Assembly: GCA_026786335.1 (NCBI GenBank)
Contig: JAJAYG010000313.1
Coordinates: forward strand, 1-6,931
From: Chitinophagales bacterium
GTDB taxonomy: Bacteria > Bacteroidota > Bacteroidia > Chitinophagales > UBA10324
Direction of reading: 5' to 3'
Length of the DNA: 6,931 nucleotides
Under the pieces are notes generated by a model, which was not told where the DNA came from, did not search any database, and worked only from the letters and a program-made list of their open reading frames with translations. This document shows, piece after piece, positions 1 through 5,844 of this stretch (positions are counted from its first letter, which is position 1; each line of letters starts with the position of its first letter). A program made the translations under genes and the position numbers.

Positions 1-57
1 ATTAAGGGATCCGAAAGAGAGATAAATAAGTACGATTACAATTGATAGTGTTTTCAT
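1..57 (-). CDS. Start of a small secreted protein, partial (paralogue of the next gene)
   Basis: Only the first 19 codons lie in the window; the reading frame runs off the left edge. The visible peptide, MKTLSIVIVLIYLSFGSLN, has a lysine followed by a hydrophobic stretch, as in a Sec signal peptide. It aligns without gaps to the start of the neighbouring gene (MKTLTIILSIICCSFNYLN), with 10 of 19 residues identical, including the final Leu-Asn that in the neighbour precedes an Ala-Gln cleavage site. At DNA level the first 18 bases differ at one position. The two genes also share promoter and palindrome sequences, so this is probably a tandem paralogue. The mature protein cannot be described from here. 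The ATG start is supported by the signal peptide and by a promoter-like box 32 bp upstream. Confidence 0.6.
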   Translation of the reverse strand, partial: MKTLSIVIVLIYLSFGSLN

Positions 58-89
58 AATTAAAATTTATGTGGTTGTTTTTAACGATG

Positions 90-121
90 CAAATGTCTGA
101 TTACTGATTGCCTCTAACAAT
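90..121 (-). promoter_or_regulatory. Putative Bacteroidota-type promoter of the edge gene
   Basis: On the minus strand the box GACATTTG (90-97) matches the Bacteroidota -7 consensus TAnnTTTG except at the first base. An ATTG (118-121) lies 20 bp further upstream, at the expected place for the -33 element. The core ATTTGCATCGT and the following A-rich leader closely match the same region of the neighbouring paralogue (ATTTGCAACGT). Predicted transcription start is roughly 82-86, leaving a leader of about 25-30 nt with no Shine-Dalgarno sequence. The call is by consensus only. Confidence 0.45.
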
Positions 122-136
122 CACATCTTAATGTGA
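121..136. promoter_or_regulatory. Palindrome next to the -33 element, possible operator (copy 1)
   Basis: TCACAT-CTTA-ATGTGA is a perfect 6-bp inverted repeat with a 4-bp centre. It abuts the predicted -33 element of the edge gene, and its centre lies about 43 bp upstream of the predicted transcription start, where class II activators usually bind. A near-identical palindrome occupies the same place in front of the next gene (633-648). The regulator is unknown. Confidence 0.45.
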
Positions 137-182
137 CAATGCTATTAAGATTGTTGTATTAACCCTTTCAACATTTAAAATA

Positions 183-578
183 CTAATGGATAATGGTAAT
201 TATACGCCGCTCGGCAATTGCATTATTGACTTTTAATGCATAGCGGTAAATACCGGGGCGCAACGTTCCTGCAAATAATGTTACATATCCGTTGCCGCTT
301 TTATCAATCTCGTATTCTTTAACAACGTGTTCTTTGCTGTCAAAAATTACGATGCTGGCAGTTTCATAAAGTCCGCTAACTTCATACTGGATAAAGCCGG
401 TTTCATCATATGGCATTATGGGAGATTGAAAAAGCTGTACGCTGATTTTATTGTAATCCTCCGGCCTGTCAAACCTTGTTCTTTTAGAAATATCGACTGA
501 TGCGCTGATTATGTCTTGTGCATTCAGGTAGTTGAATGAACAGCAAATGATGCTTAAAATAATTGTTAGTGTTTTCAT
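183..578 (-). CDS. Small secreted protein resembling a stand-alone T9SS C-terminal domain
   Basis: This is a 131-residue protein. Residues 1-20 form a Sec signal peptide with a likely cut before Gln21 (LNA-Q). The mature part has no catalytic motif. From about residue 44 (ISVQLFQSP) it follows the layout of T9SS type A-like C-terminal domains: a strand leading to an 'LYQNxPNPF'-like turn, here degraded to LFQSPIMPYDE; an 'IxYEV' strand; 'ASIVIFDSKEHVVKEYEI', matching the 'ifDlnGk.vk' hairpin; and 'AGTLRPGIYRYALKVN', matching the 'L.aGiYfYtLivdG' turn. It ends IITIIH. Such domains normally sit at the end of a larger cargo protein, whereas here one makes up the whole gene. The start was placed at the internal ATG at 576-578 because the signal peptide begins there and the tandem paralogue starts identically; an in-frame start at 641 would read through the promoter. 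Destination (periplasm, outer surface or medium) and role are unknown. Confidence 0.75.
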   Translation of the reverse strand: MKTLTIILSIICCSFNYLNAQDIISASVDISKRTRFDRPEDYNKISVQLFQSPIMPYDETGFIQYEVSGLYETASIVIFDSKEHVVKEYEIDKSGNGYVTLFAGTLRPGIYRYALKVNNAIAERRIITIIH

Positions 579-600
579 AAGTTTTGTTTTTCTGACGTTG

Positions 601-633
601 CAAATATGCGGTGCTGCCAAAGCTCGTTTCAAT
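601..633 (-). promoter_or_regulatory. Putative Bacteroidota-type promoter of the small secreted gene
   Basis: On the minus strand CATATTTG (601-608) matches TAnnTTTG except at the first base, and ATTG (630-633) lies 21 bp upstream as a -33 candidate. The stretch from the box to the start codon parallels the paralogue's promoter: ATTTGCAACGT followed by an A-rich leader. The box ends 22 bp before the start codon. No Shine-Dalgarno sequence is visible. Confidence 0.45.
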
Positions 634-648
634 CGCATCATTATGCGA
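633..648. promoter_or_regulatory. Palindrome next to the -33 element, possible operator (copy 2)
   Basis: TCGCAT-CATT-ATGCGA is a perfect 6-bp inverted repeat with a 4-bp centre, overlapping the last base of the predicted -33 element. Compared with copy 1 at 121-136, the A/T pair at the third stem position is replaced by G/C on both arms, so symmetry is kept. It lies in the 134-bp gap shared with the divergent glycyl-tRNA synthetase gene and could in principle affect both. The regulator is unknown. Confidence 0.45.
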
Positions 649-698
649 CTTAGTTTGGACTACCCCTTAATCGGCAACTATTAAATCACTTCGCATTC

Positions 699-706
699 TA
701 TCTTTG
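699..706 (+). promoter_or_regulatory. Perfect -7 box directly before the glycyl-tRNA synthetase start
   Basis: TATCTTTG fits the Bacteroidota -7 consensus TAnnTTTG exactly and ends 6 bp before the ATG at 713. No good -33 TTG is seen at the usual 19-21 bp upstream; the nearest TTTG (654-657) is too far. If the box is used, transcription would begin at or almost at the start codon. Confidence 0.45.
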
Positions 707-712
707 CTCGCT

Positions 713-2260
713 ATGGCAGACAAAGACATTTTTAAAGACATCATCTCGCATTGCAAAGAATATGGTTTCGTTTTTCAGTCAAGCGAAATCTATGACGGTT
801 TGAGTGCAGTGTATGATTATGGGCAGAACGGTGTTGAACTCAAAAACAATATTCGTGAATACTGGTGGCGTAGCATGGTGCAACTGCATGAAAATATTGT
901 TGGACTCGATGCTGCAATTTTTATGCATCCAACAGTTTGGAAAGCAAGCGGACACATAGATGCATTCAGCGATCCGTTAATTGATAACAGAGATTCAAAA
1001 AAAAGATACCGTGCCGATGTTTTGATTGAAGATTATATTTCAAAACTTGAATCTAAAATTGAGAAGGAAGTAGAGAAAGCAAAAAAGAAATTCGGCGATT
1101 CTTTCAATGAAGAATTGTATCGCTCAACAAATCCGCGCTGTGTTGAAACAAAAAATAAAATTGAGGAAATAAATTCGGGAATGAAGAATGCTCTCGTAGA
1201 AAATAACATGGAAGCAATGAAACAGATCATCATCGACTGTGAAATTGCTGATCCTGTGAGTGGCACTCGCAACTGGACAGATGTTCGCCAATTCAATCTT
1301 ATGTTCTCGACTCAAATTGGTTCTGTTGCCGAAGAATCAGATACCATTTATTTAAGACCTGAGACGGCGCAGGGCATCTTTGTAAATTTTTTAAATGTGC
1401 AGAAGACAGGGAGATTGAAAATTCCGTTCGGTATTGCACAAACAGGTAAGGCATTTAGAAATGAAATTGTTGCACGCCAGTTTATTTTCCGCATGCGTGA
1501 ATTTGAGCAGATGGAAATGCAGTTTTTTATTAAGCCGGGAACTGAAGATGAATGGTACAACACCTGGAAGCAAAAAAGAAGTGCATGGCACAAGCGACTT
1601 GGTTTTCCTGAAACGAAATATCGTTTTCATGATCACCTTAAACTTGCGCATTATGCAAAAGCGGCATGTGATATTGAATTTGAATTTCCATTTGGGTTTA
1701 AGGAATTGGAAGGCATCCACTCTCGCGGTGACTTTGATTTGAGCCAGCACGAAAAATTTTCGGGAAAGAAATTGCAATACTTCGACGGAGAAAATAATGA
1801 GAGTTATGTTCCCTATGTTATCGAAACTTCCATCGGACTTGACAGAATGTTTCTTGCAATAATTTCTGCATCATACACCCAAGAAAAAGTTGCTTCATCA
1901 AATGAAGGTGAAGATGCAACTCGCATTGTTTTAAAACTTCCTGCTCAGCTTTCACCCATTAAAGTTGCGGTATTGCCTTTGGTTGCAAAAGATGGTTTGC
2001 CTGAGAAAGGAAAAGAAATTTTCAACCGCCTTAAATTTGATTGCCGTTGTTTTTATGAAGAGAAAGACACGATTGGAAGAAGGTACAGAAGGCAGGACGC
2101 AATAGGAACACCATTCGCAATCACAGTTGATCACCAAACATTAACTGACAACACAGTTACCATACGTTACCGCGATACCATGCAACAGGAAAGAATTTCT
2201 GTTGATGCTGTTGAAGCGATTGTGAAGGAGAAGCTGGATTGGAAAAATTTGTTAAAGTGA
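713..2260 (+). CDS. glyQS: Glycyl-tRNA synthetase, single-chain (alpha2) type
   Basis: This cytoplasmic class II aminoacyl-tRNA synthetase joins glycine to tRNA-Gly using ATP. The 515-residue product has the layout of the homodimeric GlyRS rather than the two-gene alpha/beta form. The N-terminal catalytic core begins ISHCKEYGFVFQSSEIYDG (residues 11-29). LRPETAQGIF (214-223) marks the active site. Motif 2 is FRNE...REFEQME (248-268) and motif 3 is GLDRMFLAI (375-383). The C-terminal anticodon-binding domain starts near residue 415 (PIKVAVLPLVAK) and includes the GRRYRRQDAIGTPF segment (455-468). Length is normal and no core motif is missing. ATG at 713 was chosen because the protein then starts MADKDIF, as in relatives; a TTG three codons upstream overlaps the promoter-like box. 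The gene diverges from the small secreted gene and is followed by a broken lipoprotein gene on the same strand. Confidence 0.97.
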   Translation: MADKDIFKDIISHCKEYGFVFQSSEIYDGLSAVYDYGQNGVELKNNIREYWWRSMVQLHENIVGLDAAIFMHPTVWKASGHIDAFSDPLIDNRDSKKRYRADVLIEDYISKLESKIEKEVEKAKKKFGDSFNEELYRSTNPRCVETKNKIEEINSGMKNALVENNMEAMKQIIIDCEIADPVSGTRNWTDVRQFNLMFSTQIGSVAEESDTIYLRPETAQGIFVNFLNVQKTGRLKIPFGIAQTGKAFRNEIVARQFIFRMREFEQMEMQFFIKPGTEDEWYNTWKQKRSAWHKRLGFPETKYRFHDHLKLAHYAKAACDIEFEFPFGFKELEGIHSRGDFDLSQHEKFSGKKLQYFDGENNESYVPYVIETSIGLDRMFLAIISASYTQEKVASSNEGEDATRIVLKLPAQLSPIKVAVLPLVAKDGLPEKGKEIFNRLKFDCRCFYEEKDTIGRRYRRQDAIGTPFAITVDHQTLTDNTVTIRYRDTMQQERISVDAVEAIVKEKLDWKNLLK

Positions 2261-2287
2261 TTACAATGATTTTAAAAAGTGATTACA
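2254..2287. repeat. Short direct repeat (AAAGTGATTACA twice, 22-bp offset)
   Basis: The 12-bp word AAAGTGATTACA occurs at 2254-2265, overlapping the synthetase stop codon, and again at 2276-2287. Partial similarity continues after each copy (ATGATT versus CAGATT), which suggests a decayed tandem duplication of about 22 bp. No function is evident. Confidence 0.5.
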
Positions 2288-2328
2288 CAGATTAATATAT
2301 GAATGGTGCATTCAAAAATTTATTTGAA

Positions 2329-2715
2329 ATGAAATATTTTTCCACTCTCATAATCATATTTTCTATTTGCATTAACTCTTGTTCAAAGGATGATGCAACA
2401 CAAGAAATAATTACCCAACAACACAGCGCAATCATTCGCGTAACAGTTTATCAAAATTATTTTTAAAACGTAAATTCTGTTGATAGTTTAGTGCCGGGCG
2501 CAAATGTAAAAGTTTATCAAAATAAAGAAGACCGCGACTTAAACCTTGCTGCTGATTTTATTAAGTCAACTGACTTCAATGGTTTTGCAGAATTCACCAA
2601 TCTTGAGAAAGAAAAATATTTTCTAAGAGTATCACATCCTGTTTCTCAATTGGTAATTGATGACTCAGTGAATACGCCTGATAAAAGTATTTCGCTGGAA
2701 GATATTTACTTCTGA
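2329..2715 (+). pseudogene. Surface lipoprotein gene interrupted by one in-frame TAA
   Basis: From the ATG at 2329 the frame encodes MKYFSTLIIIFSICINSC, a lipoprotein signal peptide with lipid-bearing Cys18. Cys18 is followed by Ser-Lys-Asp-Asp, which fits the C-x-K-(D/E)2 surface-export signal described for Bacteroidota lipoproteins. The frame continues to residue 45 (VTVYQNYF), meets TAA at 2464-2466, and then stays open in the same phase to TGA at 2713-2715. The downstream part (VPGANVKVYQN... FNGFAEFTNLEKEKYFLRV) resembles a small carboxypeptidase-regulatory-like beta-sandwich. Both halves share one frame and make one sensible protein of about 128 positions, so this is best read as a single gene with a nonsense change or sequencing error. 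A 13-bp repeat (AGTTTATCAAAAT, 2445-2457 and 2511-2523) encodes VYQN on both sides. An alternative ATG at 2299 would put ten extra residues before the signal peptide. No promoter was found; it may be read through from the synthetase gene. Confidence 0.7.
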
Positions 2716-2720
2716 AATTG

Positions 2721-2810
2721 TTTTAGCACGGAGGCGCGGAGAAACATGGAGAATTTTTATAACTAAAGTTTAGAAAATAACATTTTTTTCTCCGTGCCTC
2801 CGTGCGAAAA
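2721..2810. repeat. Long imperfect inverted repeat of GCACGGAG-like units
   Basis: The left arm (2726-2743, GCACGGAGGCGCGGAGAA) pairs with the right arm (2788-2805, TTCTCCGTGCCTCCGTGC) over 18 positions, with one G-T wobble. TTTT/AAAA flanks extend it to 2721-2724 and 2807-2810 after one mismatch, around a loop of about 42 bp. The left arm is itself a short tandem array: GCACGGAG, GCGCGGAG, then AAACATGGAG. It sits between the convergent lipoprotein and M23 peptidase genes, so it may end transcription or protect the mRNA 3' end. The loop is long and no U-run follows the stem directly, so it is not a classical intrinsic terminator. Similar cacggag-type intergenic repeats are, from memory, widespread in environmental bacterial genomes. 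Confidence 0.8.
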
Positions 2811-2825
2811 ACTTTTTAAATTCAT

Positions 2826-4004
2826 TTATTGAACAATTAGTTTTTTAATTAACGAAAGCCCCTGCTCTGTTTTCCTTACCAAATAAATTCCTTTGCTCAA
2901 GTTATTCAATTCAATTTGCTGTGTATATTTTCCTGCAACAAAATTTCCATCCGCAATTACCTTAACTGTTCTTCCATTCAAATCTTCTAAAACAATTTTT
3001 ACCTCACCTTCATTTAAAACAATAAATGAAATGGTAGAAGAAAACATTGTAGGGTTCGGATAAATTTCAAATTGATTTTTTTCATTCACCGAAACTTGCT
3101 GAGGGGTGCTTTCAGATTTTAACGGCGACTCATCGCAATCTCCAATGCGGGCATTAAAATTTGCGCCCGACAAAGCTGCAAAGTCAGGTTTTAATGTAAT
3201 GGAAGTTGCTGCCTGAAACAATACTGCCCCATTTGATTCGATGGTAAAACTGGCATCGTTATCAAGATCATCATCATCAAGAATAACTTCATATTCACCA
3301 ATAGAAACCGTGATGGGAAAAAGAACAAAGCCCGAACATGAAGTTGGACAATCATCAGCAATGTATGTTACACCATCCTGAAAAACGTTTCCCGAAATTC
3401 CACAGATAACAGGGATCATATTCTTTGCCCAGGCACCATCAATGTATCCGCCGCTTTCAGAAAACACAAGCGTGTTTGTATCTACAGGTTGTGCAATTTC
3501 AAAATGCAGATGCTGACCTGATGCACAACCTACATCACCTTCATTTCCCAAAGTAGTACCTGCAGTGATAAACGCACCTTCACTCACTACAACAGAATTT
3601 TGTTTAAAGTGTGTGTACTTACTCCATTCGCCGTTTGCATGCTCCATCCAAACGTAGTTGTTTTCGCAACTCGACACAGAGCAATCACATTGCACACTTT
3701 CATTCTCCACTACTGCACGCACCCATCCGTCGGCTGCTGCTGCAATTTTATACTCACCACTCACATCGCCATCGGTACCAATCATATCTATTCTTCCTCG
3801 CGGACAATGGTTAAGATGATCATTGGTTATTTCTACTTCTGTTCCATCAATGTAGGGTATGCGGTAGATGCCTTTTGAGAGTTCATACGGTCCGCAGTAG
3901 CTAAAGCCAAGATCGTCACACTCACTTAAAACGGTTATGCAATTCTGTGCTCTTGAAGAAAAACTGAATGCTACAATTATTATAACGGAGAAAATCTTTT
4001 TCAT
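2826..4004 (-). CDS. Secreted M23-family metallopeptidase with T9SS sorting domain
   Basis: This is a 392-residue protein, probably a zinc endopeptidase of the LytM/lysostaphin type that cuts peptidoglycan cross-bridges or other glycine-rich peptides. Residues 1-19 form a signal peptide (cut near SRA-Q20). The M23 core spans about residues 60-175, with candidate ligands His66 and Asp73 (HCPRGRID), the YTHF motif with His132, and the HLH motif (His165, His167) in GQHLHFEI. The first motif has six residues between His and Asp instead of the more common three. Residues about 236-290 form a spacer ending SITLKPDFAALSGANFNARI, like the spacer in the upstream protease. It also carries an acidic run (DDDDLDND, 243-250) that might bind calcium. 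Residues about 312-392 (FEIYPNP... GIYLVRK... KKLIVQ) are a type A sorting domain, predicting export through the T9SS to the surface or medium. It is last in the likely operon, 20 bp after the metzincin gene, and its own promoter is not evident. Confidence 0.9.
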   Translation of the reverse strand: MKKIFSVIIIVAFSFSSRAQNCITVLSECDDLGFSYCGPYELSKGIYRIPYIDGTEVEITNDHLNHCPRGRIDMIGTDGDVSGEYKIAAAADGWVRAVVENESVQCDCSVSSCENNYVWMEHANGEWSKYTHFKQNSVVVSEGAFITAGTTLGNEGDVGCASGQHLHFEIAQPVDTNTLVFSESGGYIDGAWAKNMIPVICGISGNVFQDGVTYIADDCPTSCSGFVLFPITVSIGEYEVILDDDDLDNDASFTIESNGAVLFQAATSITLKPDFAALSGANFNARIGDCDESPLKSESTPQQVSVNEKNQFEIYPNPTMFSSTISFIVLNEGEVKIVLEDLNGRTVKVIADGNFVAGKYTQQIELNNLSKGIYLVRKTEQGLSLIKKLIVQ

Positions 4005-4024
4005 GAAAATTTATTTTTAGTGAA

Positions 4025-5809
4025 TCAATGTTGAACAATTAATTTACTTACCATTGGTTCACCATCAATCATCAAGTAACATAAGTAGGTGCCTGATGAA
4101 AGCGATGAACAATTAACTGTGATCTTTTGCGAGCCGGCTTCAAAAAGTTGATCTGTGTTCGCATACATCAATCTTCCTTGAAGGTCAACCATACTTAATG
4201 AAACATTCGATTTTTTTTCAAGCTGAAAAGAAACAGAAGTTTCACTTGAAGCAGGATTGGGAAATAATTTTATCGCTGATACTAAGCCCGCTGATTCGTT
4301 TGAGTAAACGGTTTCATCCTGCAATCGCAGTGCATCACACCCGCTCATTTTGGCTGTAAAAGATGCTCCATCACCGGCGTAAAATCCTTCTTCAAGCAAA
4401 ATCCAGTCACCGGCGCTCCACACTACTTGCGCTCCGCCGGTAACCTCATAAGTTGAAACATGCTGAATGGTATTGATGGCTGTTACGTTTCCATAAACAG
4501 AACCATCAACAAACTCAGGGAACAGAAATGATTTATCGCTCACAACAGGTTCTAAATCGGCGAACACACTTTCATTTTCATCAAGCGCCTTTTCATTATA
4601 GTTGTCACTAACAGTTCCCAATGGTTTGCTCGTTCCCGGAAAATTTACATCGGGGGTTGAAAAATATTCAATGCGGTCGCAATCGTACCCATTATCAGCA
4701 CACTCATCATTATAAGCCATTACGGTTCTTACTTTTTCAGAATGAATAATATAGCCATGATTGAAATCGCCGGAGCCATCAACGTAAAGATCATGTCGTG
4801 CGCCCATGAGGTGACCAATCTCATGCATGAAGGAAAAATTATCAATGGCTGAGCCGCGTTCCACTACACAGAATGCTGAGCCATAGCTGGCAAGTATGGT
4901 AGCAGCAAGCCCAACATAATCGCCGACAAAATTTTCTGCAATCAAAATACAGAAATCCGCATCGTACTGTTCTCTCTCACTGAATACATCATTAAATTTT
5001 GAATCAAATGCTTCAAACTGCCATTCAACAAGTGCATCTTCAATATCACCTGAAGCAACATCGGGGTAAGTTCTAACATAGGCAATCTCCATCTGAAAAT
5101 TTATCTGGCTGTTGCCGTAAATCGTATTTGAAAGTTCGGCACATTGCAATGCAAACCCAATGGGATCTGCTTCGTTGAGGCCGGCATCATTATCAAAGCC
5201 CACCAATACTCTGATGTAACAATCACTGCCGCCCGATCTTAAATCGCTCTCAACCGGCAACTCGAATCTTGGATGATTCATTTCTTGGGGAACAGTATTA
5301 CCACCCTGCTTCATTTTTTCATACGACTCAGGTGATTCCTCCCGCGGTGCATACTTTTGGTTGATGACGTAAATAATATGCCTGTTGCCACCCAATGGTT
5401 GAATGCTGTAAACCAACCTTGGATTGATGGCAATACGGCCATGAATCATTCCATTGTGCCACACCAATGTAGCACTTGCACCATCTGTTGCTTTTCCGGT
5501 CCAAGATGATAATCCATCTGCCTGTTCTTTTTTGCGATTCAATTTAAAGTTGATGGTTTCTGTTTCGGGTAATGAAATCTGCAATTCATCAACTGTAGGA
5601 TCGAAAGAAAATTCAGCATACCAATACTTCAAAACGAATTTGCTTTTTAAAGTGTGTGAAGCAAATTCTCTTTCCTTCGGGGTCAGTTGCGATTCATTAA
5701 TTTCCTTAACCGTAGCAATTGAACTTTGTGCAACAGCGCATTTGTATCCCGCACTTATGATCACAACAGTTATCACACAGAAACTCGTAAAGGCGATTAT
5801 TTTTTTCAT
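4025..5809 (-). CDS. Secreted M12B-like zinc metalloprotease (metzincin) with T9SS sorting domain
   Basis: This 594-residue protein is predicted to be an extracellular protease. Residues 1-28 are a signal peptide ending AVAQ. Residues about 45-150 resemble the propeptide of reprolysin-like enzymes (GKATDGASATLVWHNGMIHG, then IQPLG...HIIYVI). The catalytic domain runs from about residue 197 (CYIRVLVGFD) to 420. It holds the zinc motif HEIGHLMGARHD (329-340; His329, His333, His339 as ligands, Glu330 as catalytic base), the Met-turn VMAY (Met364) and the family-typical YFSTPDVNFPG (382-392). Residues about 435-491 are a spacer with WILLEEGFYAGDGASFTAKM, matching the M23 neighbour. Residues about 512-594 (KLFPNPASSETSVSF... 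SGTYLCYLM... SKLIVQH) are a T9SS type A sorting domain. All expected catalytic residues are present. It lies 35 bp after the fibre gene and 20 bp before the M23 gene. The substrate is unknown. Confidence 0.92.
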   Translation of the reverse strand: MKKIIAFTSFCVITVVIISAGYKCAVAQSSIATVKEINESQLTPKEREFASHTLKSKFVLKYWYAEFSFDPTVDELQISLPETETINFKLNRKKEQADGLSSWTGKATDGASATLVWHNGMIHGRIAINPRLVYSIQPLGGNRHIIYVINQKYAPREESPESYEKMKQGGNTVPQEMNHPRFELPVESDLRSGGSDCYIRVLVGFDNDAGLNEADPIGFALQCAELSNTIYGNSQINFQMEIAYVRTYPDVASGDIEDALVEWQFEAFDSKFNDVFSEREQYDADFCILIAENFVGDYVGLAATILASYGSAFCVVERGSAIDNFSFMHEIGHLMGARHDLYVDGSGDFNHGYIIHSEKVRTVMAYNDECADNGYDCDRIEYFSTPDVNFPGTSKPLGTVSDNYNEKALDENESVFADLEPVVSDKSFLFPEFVDGSVYGNVTAINTIQHVSTYEVTGGAQVVWSAGDWILLEEGFYAGDGASFTAKMSGCDALRLQDETVYSNESAGLVSAIKLFPNPASSETSVSFQLEKKSNVSLSMVDLQGRLMYANTDQLFEAGSQKITVNCSSLSSGTYLCYLMIDGEPMVSKLIVQH

Positions 5810-5844
5810 TGTTCTTAATTGAAAATGTTATGAAAACTGAAATA

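Noticed and set aside
121..136. CRP/FNR binding site
   Set aside because: The half-sites TCACA and TGTGA are in the opposite order to the CRP consensus TGTGA-N6-TCACA, so no known regulator is named.
579..641. Longer N-terminus for the small secreted protein (start at 641)
   Set aside because: The extra 21 residues cover the predicted promoter and palindrome and would bury the signal peptide that starts at 578. The paralogue starts at the equivalent shorter position.
704..712. TTG start for the glycyl-tRNA synthetase three codons upstream of the ATG
   Set aside because: It overlaps the TATCTTTG box, and relatives begin near MADKDIF. The ATG at 713 is the simpler choice.
1033..1777. Reading frames on both strands inside the synthetase gene
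   Set aside because: They are composition shadows of the well-supported synthetase frame, with no recognisable protein features.
2491..2715. Independent small gene starting at GTG 2491
   Set aside because: A lipoprotein signal peptide lies upstream in the same frame, separated only by one TAA. A single broken gene explains both halves better, though an independent start is not excluded.
2721..2810. Strong intrinsic terminator
   Set aside because: The loop is about 42 bp and no U-rich tract follows the stem directly on either strand, so it is listed as a repeat with only a possible termination role.
3600..3878. Plus-strand reading frames inside the M23 peptidase gene
   Set aside because: They lie antisense to conserved catalytic motifs, and their translations are Cys/His-rich without recognisable features, as expected of shadows.
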